This document shows, piece after piece, positions 27,660-36,425 of a stretch of DNA of 64,000 nt. The notes beneath the pieces were generated by a model. It saw only the letters and a program-made list of their open reading frames with translations, did not search any database and had not been told where the DNA came from. The first letter of the stretch is position 1. The number at the start of each line of letters is the position of its first letter. The stretch comes from Variovorax brevis (GTDB lineage Bacteria > Pseudomonadota > Gammaproteobacteria > Burkholderiales > Burkholderiaceae_C), in the NCBI RefSeq assembly GCF_030317105.1, contig NZ_JASZYG010000005.1:620001-684000 (forward strand), written 5' to 3'. A program made the translations under genes and the position numbers.

Positions 27660-28346
27660 TCAGCGCCCCATGCGCGACAGCGCGTCGTGGATGTCCTCCA
27701 GCAGCCACAGCCCCAGGCATCGGTCGTTCTGCGGAAACTGCAGGCTTCCATTGGGCGTGGTGTAGACGATCGCCTCCGTCACGTTGCCCTCGATGATGAA
27801 GCGCCGCGGCGTCGGGAAGTTGAAGGGCGGCAGTTCAAGGTTGATGGCCGTCCAGCCGCCCGTCGCAATGTCGCCGTTGCGCGGGAGTGCCCGATAGGTG
27901 AAGGTCGTCGTCAGCAGCCAGGTCGATCGGCTGGCGATGAAGTTGCGCAGCGCGCGGAACACGTCGGCGTGCGAAAAATGAAAAAGGCAATCGCGGCACA
28001 GGATGAGGTCCACCTTGGGCAATGCGTCCGACAGGATGTCGAGCTTGCTGAAGTGCCGTCCCGGGGTGGCAAAGCGTTGCGCGTTGCGCTCCACCAGGAC
28101 CTCGACGATGTCGGCGCCGTGGTAGTCGATGCCGGCCAGGTCGACGTGCTGCATCCAGTTGAAGTCGCCGCAAGGCGCGTCCAGCATGGACTGCACGCGC
28201 AATTCGCGCAGCAGGTGCGGCAGTTCGCGAATGATCTGCGCGGTGTTCTGCAGTTCCGAGCCTGCCCCCGACACGCTCTCGCTCGATCCCCACGTGTTGG
28301 CGGTGAAGATGTTCGAGAAAACGGCTTCGGTCGGTGGGGAAGACAT
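27660..28346 (-). CDS. Class I SAM-dependent methyltransferase
   Basis: 228 residues. The SAM-binding loop is LDAPCGDFNWM (55-65), followed by acidic ADIVE and LCRDCLFHFSHADV (motif IV region). Such proteins often accompany glycan or polysaccharide genes, and this one lies near the two-domain glycosyltransferase. The substrate is unknown. It follows the lysS-Hsp70-metalloprotease run on the same strand after a 55 bp gap. Confidence 0.8.
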   Translation of the reverse strand: MSSPPTEAVFSNIFTANTWGSSESVSGAGSELQNTAQIIRELPHLLRELRVQSMLDAPCGDFNWMQHVDLAGIDYHGADIVEVLVERNAQRFATPGRHFSKLDILSDALPKVDLILCRDCLFHFSHADVFRALRNFIASRSTWLLTTTFTYRALPRNGDIATGGWTAINLELPPFNFPTPRRFIIEGNVTEAIVYTTPNGSLQFPQNDRCLGLWLLEDIHDALSRMGR

Positions 28347-28401
28347 GTGCCTGCGCGTCGAGCCAGAGGCGGCAGAAGATACCCCAAAGGGGCGTGAAGC
28401 G

Positions 28402-28941
28402 CTATGTCTGCGGCGGCGGCTGCGCAGCCGTGTCCTGCGAGGGCGCCCACAAGCGCTCGCCGCCCTGGTCCAGATGCGTCAGGTACAGCCGAAGGTCGAA
28501 CTCGAGTTGATGGTACGCCGGCTCCATGTGCGTGCACAGGGCGTAGAAGGCCTTGTCATGGTCGCGTTCTTTCATGTGGGCGAGTTCGTGCACCACGATC
28601 ATCCGCAGCCACTCCTGTGGCACTTCGCGAAAAAGGCTCGCCACGCGGATTTCGCGCTTGGCCTTGAGCTTGCCGCCTTGCACGCGCGAGATGGCGGTGT
28701 GCGTGCCGAGCGCATTGCGTATCACGTGCAACTTGCTGTCATACGCCACCTTGGCGAGCGGCTCTGACTTGCGCATGAATTCGGACTTGAGGCCGTTGAC
28801 GTAGTCATACAGCGCCCGATCGGTGCGCACCTCATGCGCGGCCGGGTAGCGCGAGAGCAGTGCCTTGCCCAAACTTCCTTCGGCGATGCGCTGCTGCACT
28901 TGCGCCAGCAACGAGGGCGCGTAGCCCGTCAGATACCTCAT
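28402..28941 (-). CDS. YgjP-type zinc metallopeptidase (DUF45/SprT-like)
   Basis: 179 residues. The zinc motif HELAH is at 118-122 (VVHELAHMKERDHDKAFY), with a third ligand probably His128. A basic segment (KLKAKREIRVASLF) precedes it. Unlike most DUF45 proteins it is short and soluble. Its start overlaps the Hsp70-like stop (ATGA), so translation is coupled. The biological substrate is unknown. Confidence 0.83.
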   Translation of the reverse strand: MRYLTGYAPSLLAQVQQRIAEGSLGKALLSRYPAAHEVRTDRALYDYVNGLKSEFMRKSEPLAKVAYDSKLHVIRNALGTHTAISRVQGGKLKAKREIRVASLFREVPQEWLRMIVVHELAHMKERDHDKAFYALCTHMEPAYHQLEFDLRLYLTHLDQGGERLWAPSQDTAAQPPPQT

Positions 28942-30221
28942 GCAGGCTGCCGCAAGCCGCGCGACGCCCGGGCCGAGTAAGCCAGGCCCGCCGCCACGCC
29001 ACCGAACAGATCCCCTTCAATGAGCGGAACGCCGACGAAGCTGCGATGCAGCGCCTGCTGGAACGGACGCAAGGCGGAGGAGCCGCCCGTCAGATAAATT
29101 GCATCGAGGTCATTGCTGCGCAACCCGGCGCGCTTGACGCAGGCGTGCGCACAGGCGACGACGGCGGCGAGTGAATCGGCCAACTGGGCCTGCATGTCCT
29201 CGGGCGTGAGCGACGCATGCAGCGCGCGTTCGACAAAAGACAGGTCGATGTCCACCGCCTCGCCGCTGACCGATGCGCGGATCTTGGCGTCTTCCACTTC
29301 GCTGGCAATGCGATGCCCATAGCCTTCCTTGAGCACCTCCATCAGCCGCTCGTGCAGCCGGCGGTCGCTGTAGTTGGTGCGCAGCGTCTGCGCCTGGGTG
29401 ATGGCCTGCGGCGTTTGAACCCAGTGGATCAGGTGCCAGGTCGACAGGTCGAAGAACACGCTGCTCGGCACCTCGCGTCCATCGGGGCCCAGATGCCGGA
29501 ATCCCAGCGTGGGCATCACGCGTTCGAGATTCAGGCGTTGGTCGAAATCGGTGCCGCCGATGTGCACGCCGGTGGTGGCGAGGATGTCGTCGGCACGGTC
29601 CGCGTGCGACATGCGGTCCGGCCCGACGCGCACCACGGTGAAGTCGGAGGTGCCGCCGCCGATGTCGACGATGAGCACCAGCGACTCGCGCGTCACGCGC
29701 TGCTCGTAGTCGAAGGCCGCGGCAATGGGCTCGAGCTGGAAGGAGATGTCGCGATAGCCGGCAGCACGTGCGGCGGTGCGCAGGCTTTCTTCGGCCTTGT
29801 GGTCGCGCTTTTCGTCGTCATCGACGAAGTGAACCGGCCGCCCGATGACGACCTGCTGCGGCCGCTGCCCCAGTTCGACCTCGGCGCGCGTGCCCAGCTC
29901 GTGCAGGAAGCGCGCGACGATGTCCTGGAAGCTGATGAGCCCGTCGTACACGGCTGTCGACTCCTGCATCAGCGGGCTGCCGAGCAAGCTCTTGAGCGAA
30001 CGCATCAAGCGGCCTTCGGTGCCTGCCAGATAGTGCGCGATGGCGTCGCGGCCGAAATGCGTGCTTCGGTCTTCCGAGTTGAAGAAGACGGCGGTCGGCA
30101 GGGTCGTCGCATCGCCCTCGATGGGCAACAGGCGCGCAGCGCCGCCCTCGAGCGCGCACGCCACCGCGGAGTTCGACGTGCCGAAGTCGATGCCGATCGC
30201 GAGCGTCGCGGGCGTTTTCAA
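28938..30221 (-). CDS. Hsp70-family ATPase without substrate-binding domain (YegD-like)
   Basis: 427 residues with an actin/Hsp70 nucleotide-binding fold: phosphate-1 GIDFGTSNSAVA near the N-terminus, phosphate-2 LIVDIGGGTSDFTVVRVG, and adenosine LTGGSSALRPFQQALHR near the C-terminus. The typical peptide-binding domain of DnaK is missing, as in YegD. A DnaK-type insert is present between. It overlaps lysS upstream (ATGA) and the metallopeptidase downstream. The partner or client is unknown. Confidence 0.88.
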   Translation of the reverse strand: MKTPATLAIGIDFGTSNSAVACALEGGAARLLPIEGDATTLPTAVFFNSEDRSTHFGRDAIAHYLAGTEGRLMRSLKSLLGSPLMQESTAVYDGLISFQDIVARFLHELGTRAEVELGQRPQQVVIGRPVHFVDDDEKRDHKAEESLRTAARAAGYRDISFQLEPIAAAFDYEQRVTRESLVLIVDIGGGTSDFTVVRVGPDRMSHADRADDILATTGVHIGGTDFDQRLNLERVMPTLGFRHLGPDGREVPSSVFFDLSTWHLIHWVQTPQAITQAQTLRTNYSDRRLHERLMEVLKEGYGHRIASEVEDAKIRASVSGEAVDIDLSFVERALHASLTPEDMQAQLADSLAAVVACAHACVKRAGLRSNDLDAIYLTGGSSALRPFQQALHRSFVGVPLIEGDLFGGVAAGLAYSARASRGLRQPA

Positions 30222-31750
30222 GATTCCCTGCGAAGGGCGGGAAAGAGGATCACGTCGCGGATGCTCGGCGAATCGGTCAGCAGCATCATCAGGCGGTCGA
30301 TGCCGATGCCGCAGCCACCCGTGGGTGGCATGCCGTATTCGAGGGCGCGCACGAAGTCGTGGTCGTAGAACATGGCTTCGTCGTCGCCGCTGTCCTTGGC
30401 TTCGACCTGCGCGTTGAAGCGCGCGGCCTGGTCTTCGGCGTCATTCAACTCGCTGAAGCCGTTGCCGAACTCGCGGCCGGTGATGTAGAGCTCGAAGCGT
30501 TCCGTGACCTCGGGGCGGTCGTCGTTGGCACGCGCGAGCGGCGAGATTTCCGTGGGGTGCTCCATGATGAAGGTCGGCTGCCAGAGCTTTTCTTCCACGG
30601 TTTCCTCGAAGTAGAGCACCTGCAGGCTGGCGAGGCTTCGGCCAGAAAGACGATGCTTTTCCTCGGTGAGGCCGAGCTTGCGCAAGGCGTTGGTGAGCCA
30701 CGCCGCATCATCGACCTTGTCGCCGGCCTCGGTGTGCTTCAGGATGGCCTCGCGGATGGTGAGGCGCGCGAAGGGCTGGCTCAGGTCGACCGGCTTGCCC
30801 TGGTAGGTGAGTTGCTGCGTGCCGACGGCTTTTTCCGCGATGGTGCGGATCAGTGTTTCGGTGAAGTCCATCAGGTCGCGGTAGTTCCAGTAGGCCGCGT
30901 AGAACTCCATCATCGTGAACTCGGGGTTGTGCCGTACCGAGATGCCTTCGTTGCGGTAGCTCCGGTTGATCTCGAACACGCGCTCGAAGCCGCCGACGAT
31001 CAGGCGCTTCAAGTACAGCTCGGGCGCGATGCGCAGGAACATTTCCTGGTCGAGCGCGTTGTGGTGCGTCTTGAAGGGCTTGGCATTGGCGCCACCGGGA
31101 ATGGGGTGCAGCATGGGCGTCTCGACTTCGAGGAAGTCGTTCGACACCATGAACTCGCGCAGTGCACTCACCGCGCGGCTGCGGGCCGTGAAGCGCACAC
31201 GTGCGGCCTCGTCGGTGATGAGGTCGACATAACGCTGGCGATACTTCTGTTCCTGGTCGGCCATGCCGTGGAACTTGTCGGGCAGGGGGCGCAGGCTCTT
31301 GGTGAGCAGGCGCAGTTGCGTCACCTTGACGGACAGCTCGCCGGTCTTGGTCTTCATCAGCACGCCTTGGGCGCCCACGATGTCGCCCAAGTCCCAACGC
31401 TTGAACTCGGCATAGGCCTCATCGCCGATGGCATCGCGCTGCACGTAGAGCTGGATGCGGCCGGTGGCGTCCTGCACGGTCGCAAAGCTGGCCTTGCCCA
31501 TGACGCGCTTGAGCATCATGCGGCCGGCCACGCTCACGCTGACGTTCTGTGCTTCCAGTGCTTCCGCCTCGGCCGCGCCGTGCGCCGTGGCCAATGCGGC
31601 CGCGCGATGGCCCGGCTTGAAATCATTGGGAAACGCGACGCCCTTGCCTTCGACTTGTGCCGCGCGCAATGCCTTGAGTTTTTCGCGGCGCTCGGCAATC
31701 AGCTGGTTGTCGTCGATCGCAGGTGCGGAGGAGGGCGTTTGGTCGGTCAT
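30218..31750 (-). CDS. lysS: Lysyl-tRNA synthetase, class II
   Basis: 510 residues. It has an N-terminal OB-fold anticodon-binding domain (SVSVAGRMMLKRVMGKASF). The class II core has motif 2 (FEINRSYRNEGISVRHNPEF, then TMMEFY) and motif 3 (GCGIGIDRLMMLL). It charges tRNA-Lys. It is the first gene of a coupled run with the Hsp70 homologue and the YgjP-type protease. No T-box or other leader was recognised in the 160 bp upstream gap. Confidence 0.97.
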   Translation of the reverse strand: MTDQTPSSAPAIDDNQLIAERREKLKALRAAQVEGKGVAFPNDFKPGHRAAALATAHGAAEAEALEAQNVSVSVAGRMMLKRVMGKASFATVQDATGRIQLYVQRDAIGDEAYAEFKRWDLGDIVGAQGVLMKTKTGELSVKVTQLRLLTKSLRPLPDKFHGMADQEQKYRQRYVDLITDEAARVRFTARSRAVSALREFMVSNDFLEVETPMLHPIPGGANAKPFKTHHNALDQEMFLRIAPELYLKRLIVGGFERVFEINRSYRNEGISVRHNPEFTMMEFYAAYWNYRDLMDFTETLIRTIAEKAVGTQQLTYQGKPVDLSQPFARLTIREAILKHTEAGDKVDDAAWLTNALRKLGLTEEKHRLSGRSLASLQVLYFEETVEEKLWQPTFIMEHPTEISPLARANDDRPEVTERFELYITGREFGNGFSELNDAEDQAARFNAQVEAKDSGDDEAMFYDHDFVRALEYGMPPTGGCGIGIDRLMMLLTDSPSIRDVILFPALRRES

Positions 31751-31910
31751 GAGGGGAAAAAGAACGAATTGGTTCGCGCGTGGAAGATGGAGGGAACGGG
31801 GCCCGTCGGGCCGTGCGCGGAACCCGCTATTTTAACTGGCGATGCCCTGCGGGGCGCTGCCTTCCAGCGCCAGCGATGCCGCGGTGTGGCGCTATCGATT
31901 CAATGGCGCG

Positions 31911-32555
31911 TCAGGAAACGATGCCATTGCGCACCAGCAGGTCGCTCACGAGTTCGAGGCGCAAGAGGGGGCTGTCGAGTTCCATCAGGCGTTGTTTGAA
32001 TTCCGTGGGCATCGGCAACAACTCGCACCATCGATTGGCGACCCAGCCGCAGTCGTCGAAATGCCAGGGTGGTTCCAGCGGCAAGCGCATGTCCAGCTTG
32101 CCCTCGGCCTGGCGACGCGCTTCCAGGGTGTCGACGACGCGGCGCAAGGCTGTCGCGGCGTTCGCGAGATCGTCGGGGACGCTCAAGGGCACATCGTCGG
32201 GCAGCATCTCCACCTCTGCCATCCACAGGCCGTTTTTCTGTTGCGTGCTGACATGTGCGCGGAACCGCTGCGTGCCGATGCATTCAATTTGCAGCAGGCC
32301 TGCTTGCGGGGCGTCGAAAAACCGGATCTCGGCCAGCGTTCCGATGGGTGCAAAGCGCTCTGCTTCGGCGCCTGCCACGCGCACTTCTGATCCCTGCGTG
32401 AGCCCGACCACGCCGAATGGCGTTCCCGCCTTGTGCGCCTTGCCGATCATGTCCAGGTAGCGCACTTCAAAGATGCGAAGCGGCAGCAGGCCGCCCGGGA
32501 AGAGCACGCTTCCCAACGGAAACAATGGGATGGTGGAAAGGAGGGGTGGCGTCAT
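31911..32555 (-). CDS. LON peptidase substrate-binding domain protein
   Basis: 214 residues. The N-terminal LON domain is recognisable: LSTIPLFPLGSVLFPGGLLP, then LRIFEVRYLDMI. There is no ATPase or protease domain, so it is a stand-alone LON-N protein, common in proteobacteria and of unknown role. Divergent from the YggT gene, with 51 bp between starts. Confidence 0.87.
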   Translation of the reverse strand: MTPPLLSTIPLFPLGSVLFPGGLLPLRIFEVRYLDMIGKAHKAGTPFGVVGLTQGSEVRVAGAEAERFAPIGTLAEIRFFDAPQAGLLQIECIGTQRFRAHVSTQQKNGLWMAEVEMLPDDVPLSVPDDLANAATALRRVVDTLEARRQAEGKLDMRLPLEPPWHFDDCGWVANRWCELLPMPTEFKQRLMELDSPLLRLELVSDLLVRNGIVS

Positions 32556-32606
32556 CGGCAGCCTTTGGCGTGGATATCATCGCACTCCCACCCCATATGG
32601 CGCGTC

Positions 32607-33167
32607 ATGCTCTACCAGATTCCCTCGTTTCTTCTCGATGTGATCACTGGCTTGTTCGGGGGCGCATGCCTTCTGCGGCTCTACATGCAGTACCACCGCG
32701 TGCCGTTCGGCAATCCGCTGGGGCGCTTTATCTTTGCCATCACTGACTGGATCGTGTTGCCGCTGCGTCGCATCGTGCCTGCGTTTCGCAGGTGGGACCT
32801 GGCCAGCGGCATTGCGGCGTGGCTGCTGGTCATGTTGAAGTTCCTGCTGCTGTTCTTGCTGATTGGCGCGGGGGGCAAGTTCAGCGTGTTGCCGTTGTTG
32901 TCGGTCTTTGGGTTGCTGCAACTGGCGGTGTCGGGGCTGACTGCGTTGTTGATCGTCTATGCGATTTTGTCGTGGGTGCCCAGTGCGTCATCGATGCTGC
33001 ATGACCTTGTTCAGCGGCTGGCCGAGCCGCTGGTTCGGCCGTTTCGGCGCTTCATTCCGCTGATTGGGGGCGTCGACCTGTCGCCGCTGGTTGCGATCGT
33101 GGTGCTGCAGATCGTGGCGATCGTGCTGGGCGACGCGCTGGGTTGGGCGTACGCGATGGGGAGGTAG
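32607..33167 (+). CDS. YggT family integral membrane protein
   Basis: 186 residues with two YggT repeats: helices near 5-25 and 63-90, then another pair near 95-120 and 155-180. Each repeat carries the family motif with Pro-Phe-Arg-Arg-like residues (PLRRIVPAFRRWD; EPLVRPFRRFIP). YggT proteins are small inner-membrane proteins, linked to osmotic or division functions in other bacteria but not well defined. The start is at the ATG at 32607; the frame is open upstream but overlaps the LON gene. Confidence 0.87.
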   Translation: MLYQIPSFLLDVITGLFGGACLLRLYMQYHRVPFGNPLGRFIFAITDWIVLPLRRIVPAFRRWDLASGIAAWLLVMLKFLLLFLLIGAGGKFSVLPLLSVFGLLQLAVSGLTALLIVYAILSWVPSASSMLHDLVQRLAEPLVRPFRRFIPLIGGVDLSPLVAIVVLQIVAIVLGDALGWAYAMGR

Positions 33168-33290
33168 AGCCTCCCGGCTTTTCACTCCGCTTCGCTGCGT
33201 GTAATTCGCCACCTCCCGAGGAGGGGACCCCACCGGCGGCCCGGCGAAGCCGGTTCCGCGGTGCGTGGCTTGAAGGGGATCGGTCGCCGG
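33168..33290 (+). repeat. GC-rich dispersed repeat, copy 1
   Basis: Lies between convergent YggT and accD genes. Its segments CGGCTTTTCAC, GCGTGTAA, CACC-CCC-AGG and GGCGGCCCGGCG recur in the same order in the reverse complement of 54222-54313. The short palindromic CCTCCCGAGGAGG is like a REP element core. No protein is encoded. Ends are approximate. Confidence 0.65.
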
Positions 33291-33299
33291 GGGCGCTTG

Positions 33300-34172
33300 T
33301 CAGACTACTGCGTCAGCGGGCTGGCGTAGCAGCATGGCCAAGGTGTTGGCGATGGTCTTGCGGAGTTCGCGGCGGTCGCTGATGAAGTCGATGGCGCCCT
33401 TGGTTTGCAGGAACTCGGCGCGCTGGAAGCCTTCGGGTAGCGTGACGCGGACGGTGGATTCGATGACGCGGGGGCCGGCGAAGCCGATCAGGGCCTTGGG
33501 CTCGGCAATGACGACGTCGCCTACGAAGGCGAAGCCTGCGGACACGCCGCCCATGGTGGGGTCGGTTAGCACGCTGATGTAGGGCAGGCCCTTCTTGGCG
33601 AGGCGGGTCAATGCGGCGTTGGTCTTGGCCATCTGCATGAGGGACAAGAGGCCTTCCTGCATTCGCGCGCCGCCCGTGGCGGTGAAGCAGATGAAGGGCA
33701 CCTTCTGCTCGATGGCGGTTTCGACGCCGCGCACGAAACGCTCGCCGACCACGCTGCCCATGCTGCCGCCCATGAACTCGAATTCGAAGCAGGCCACCAC
33801 GACGTTGATGCTGTGGATCGAGCCGCCGATGACGACCAGCGCGTCGGTTTCGCCGGTGTTTTCCAGCGCTTCTTTCAGGCGCTCGGGGTATTTGCGGCTG
33901 TCGCGGAACTTGAGTGCGTCGACCGGCAACACTTCCTGGCCGATTTCGTAGCGGCCTTCGGCGTCCAGGAAGGCGTCCAGGCGTGCACGTGCGCTGATGC
34001 GGTGGTGATGCGCGCAGCTCGGGCACACGTTCTGGTTGTGCTCCAGATCCGTCTTGTAGAGCACCGTTTCGCAGCTTGGGCACTTGATCCAGAGGCCTTC
34101 GGGCATCTGGCGGCGTTCGCTCGGGTCGGTCTGGGCGATCTTGGGGGGAAGCAGTTTTTCTAGCCAGCTCAT
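33300..34172 (-). CDS. accD: Acetyl-CoA carboxylase carboxyltransferase beta subunit
   Basis: 290 residues. The N-terminal zinc finger (WIKCPSCETVLYKTDL, then CPSCAHH) is followed by the crotonase-fold carboxyltransferase (GGARMQEGLLSLMQM, DPTMGGVSAGFA). With AccA it transfers carboxyl from biotin-AccB to acetyl-CoA. It follows trpA on the minus strand, the usual Burkholderiales order. folC, which normally comes next, is absent; a repeat and YggT are found instead. Confidence 0.97.
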   Translation of the reverse strand: MSWLEKLLPPKIAQTDPSERRQMPEGLWIKCPSCETVLYKTDLEHNQNVCPSCAHHHRISARARLDAFLDAEGRYEIGQEVLPVDALKFRDSRKYPERLKEALENTGETDALVVIGGSIHSINVVVACFEFEFMGGSMGSVVGERFVRGVETAIEQKVPFICFTATGGARMQEGLLSLMQMAKTNAALTRLAKKGLPYISVLTDPTMGGVSAGFAFVGDVVIAEPKALIGFAGPRVIESTVRVTLPEGFQRAEFLQTKGAIDFISDRRELRKTIANTLAMLLRQPADAVV

Positions 34173-34189
34173 TCGGAAATCCTGATTAG

Positions 34190-34230
34190 CTCCCCTCGCC
34201 CGCGAGCGGGAAAGGGGCTGGGGGTGAGGG
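34190..34230 (+). repeat. Short GC-rich inverted-repeat unit between trpA and accD
   Basis: CTCCCCTCGCCCGCGAGCGG followed by GAAAGGGGCTGGGGGTGAGGG, with self-complementary parts (CTCGCCCGCGAG; CCCCT/AGGGG). This pattern is common as a dispersed intergenic repeat in proteobacterial genomes. It lies 11 bp past the trpA stop, in the space before accD. Confidence 0.6.
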
Positions 34231-34241
34231 CGAAGCGCTGA

Positions 34242-35087
34242 TTATCGACCAGCCGCGTTCTTCGGAGTAGCCGCCGGCAGTGCATCCAGTGCCGTGCGGA
34301 TGCCGGCAAGGAATTCGCCGACGGTCGGCACGACCTGATCGCGCGCCTGGTTTTCGATCAACTGGATGATCTTCGTGCCGATGACGACCGCATCGGCCGC
34401 GCTGCCCACGGCCTGCGCCGTGGCCGCATCGCGGATGCCGAAACCCACGCCGACGGGGATCGTCACATGCTCGCGGATGCGCGGAAGCATGCGGCCGACG
34501 GCCTCGGTGTCCAGGTGCCCGGCGCCCGTCACGCCCTTGAGCGAGACGTAGTAGACGTAGCCCGACGCGATTCGCGCGACCTGTGCCATGCGTTCCGGCG
34601 TGCTGGTGGGCGCCAGCAGGAAGATGAGGTCGATGCCGCTCGCGCGCAGGTCGGCGGCGAAGTCCTCGCACTCTTCCGGCGGATAGTCCACGACCAGCAG
34701 GCCATCGACGCCCGCCGCAGCCGCATCGCGGATGAAGGCGCGCTTGCCGTGGATGAGGTCGTAGCGCTCGACCGGGTTCGCATAGCCCATCAGCACGACC
34801 GGCGTGGTGTCGTCCTTCTGGCGGAACTCGCGAACCATTGCCAGCACCTGCGTCATGCCGACGCCGAGCGCCAGAGCCGCTTCGCCCGCCTTCTGGATGA
34901 CGGGGCCATCGGCCATCGGGTCGGAGAAAGGAACGCCGAGTTCGATCACGTCCGAACCCGCGGCGACCATGCCGTGCATCAGTTCGGGTGTGATATCGGC
35001 AAAGGGAAAGCCGGCCGTGACGTAAGGAATCAGCGCCTTGCGGCCCTCTGTCTTCAGCTTCGCGAAGGTGGCAGCAATGCGGCTCAT
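34242..35087 (-). CDS. trpA: Tryptophan synthase alpha subunit
   Basis: 281 residues. The TIM-barrel signature is LIPYVTAGFPF and ELGVPFSDPMADGPVIQ (with the catalytic Glu and Asp), and the phosphate-binding GVGFGIRDAATA is present. It splits indole-glycerol phosphate and channels indole to TrpB. The start overlaps the trpB stop (ATGA). A C-terminal tail of about 15 residues (ALDALPAATPKNAAGR) is slightly longer than in E. coli. Confidence 0.97.
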   Translation of the reverse strand: MSRIAATFAKLKTEGRKALIPYVTAGFPFADITPELMHGMVAAGSDVIELGVPFSDPMADGPVIQKAGEAALALGVGMTQVLAMVREFRQKDDTTPVVLMGYANPVERYDLIHGKRAFIRDAAAAGVDGLLVVDYPPEECEDFAADLRASGIDLIFLLAPTSTPERMAQVARIASGYVYYVSLKGVTGAGHLDTEAVGRMLPRIREHVTIPVGVGFGIRDAATAQAVGSAADAVVIGTKIIQLIENQARDQVVPTVGEFLAGIRTALDALPAATPKNAAGR

Positions 35088-36361
35088 GCGTTGCCTCCCT
35101 TCACCTTGAGGCCGCGCATCGAGGGGCGGTCATAGAAATCGACACCCGACAGGTCGGCGACGGTACCAATGTCCTTGTCCCCGCGGCCGGAGAGGTTCAC
35201 GAGGATGGACTGGTCAGGGCGCATGGTCTTGGCGAGCTTGAGGGCGTAGGCCACCGCGTGGCTGGATTCGAGGGCAGGAATGATGCCTTCGGTTCGGCAC
35301 AGGTAGTGGAAGGCGTCGAGCGCTTCCTTGTCCGTGACGCCGACGTATTCTGCGCGGCCGATGTCGGCCAGGTAGGCGTGCTCCGGTCCGACGCCGGGGT
35401 AGTCCAGTCCGGCGCTGATGCTGTGCGTCTCGGTGATCTGGCCGTTGTCGTCCTGCAGCAGGTAGGTGCGGTTGCCGTGCAACACGCCCGGGCTGCCGCG
35501 CAGGATTGAGGCCGAGTGCTTGCCGCTGTCCAGGCCTTCGCCGGCTGCTTCAACGCCGACAAGGCGCGTTTGTTCAAAAGGGATGTACGGGTAGAAGATG
35601 CCCATCGCATTGCTGCCCCCGCCCACGCAGGCGACGACCACGTCGGGTTGCTTGCCCTGCGCTTCGCCGGTGATCCCTTGCGCCGCCAGCATGGCCGGCA
35701 TCTGGTCGATGCACTCATCGCCAATGACGCGCTGGAAGTCGCGCACCATCGTCGGATAGGGATGCGGCCCGGCCACGGTGCCGATGATGTAGAAGGTGTC
35801 TTCCACATTGGTGACCCAGTCGCGCATGGCTTCATTCAGCGCGTCTTTCAGCGTGCGGCTGCCGGATTCTACCGGCACGACTCTGGCCCCGAGCAGGTTC
35901 ATGCGATAGACGTTCGGGCTCTGGCGCTTGACGTCCTCCGCACCCATGTAGACCACGCACTCCAGTCCATAGCGCGCGCAGATGGTGGCCGTGGCCACGC
36001 CGTGTTGCCCGGCGCCGGTCTCGGCGATGACGCGCGGCTTGCCCATGCGGCGCGCCAGCATGGCCTGCCCGATGGTGTTGTTGACCTTGTGTGCGCCCGT
36101 GTGGTTCAGGTCTTCGCGCTTGAGGTAGATCTGGGCGCCGCCCATTTCACGGCTGCTGCGCGCCGCGTGATAGATCGGCGAAGGGCGGCCGACGAAGTGC
36201 GCCAGCTCGTAGCGGAATTCTGCGACGAACTGCGGGTCGTCCTTGAACTTGGCGTACGCGTTGCGCAGTTCGTTGATCGCGTGCGTCAGCGTCTCGCTGG
36301 CAAAGGTGCCGCCGTAGATGCCGAAATGGCCGGTGGCGTCGGGTTGCTGATAGTCGAACAT
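35084..36361 (-). CDS. trpB: Tryptophan synthase beta subunit
   Basis: 425 residues. PLP lysine Lys92 in LNHTGAHKVNN, the phosphate-binding GGGSNAMG, and HSISAGLDYPGVGPEH are all present. It makes tryptophan from indole and serine with PLP. It follows trpF by 64 bp. Longer than E. coli TrpB by about 28 residues, normal for this group. Confidence 0.98.
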   Translation of the reverse strand: MFDYQQPDATGHFGIYGGTFASETLTHAINELRNAYAKFKDDPQFVAEFRYELAHFVGRPSPIYHAARSSREMGGAQIYLKREDLNHTGAHKVNNTIGQAMLARRMGKPRVIAETGAGQHGVATATICARYGLECVVYMGAEDVKRQSPNVYRMNLLGARVVPVESGSRTLKDALNEAMRDWVTNVEDTFYIIGTVAGPHPYPTMVRDFQRVIGDECIDQMPAMLAAQGITGEAQGKQPDVVVACVGGGSNAMGIFYPYIPFEQTRLVGVEAAGEGLDSGKHSASILRGSPGVLHGNRTYLLQDDNGQITETHSISAGLDYPGVGPEHAYLADIGRAEYVGVTDKEALDAFHYLCRTEGIIPALESSHAVAYALKLAKTMRPDQSILVNLSGRGDKDIGTVADLSGVDFYDRPSMRGLKVKGGNA

Positions 36362-36425
36362 GGTTTCACAAGCCTCGATGGGTGGTCGGCCTCGCCAACC
36401 ACTCCGGGGCAGGACGACCGTGGAA

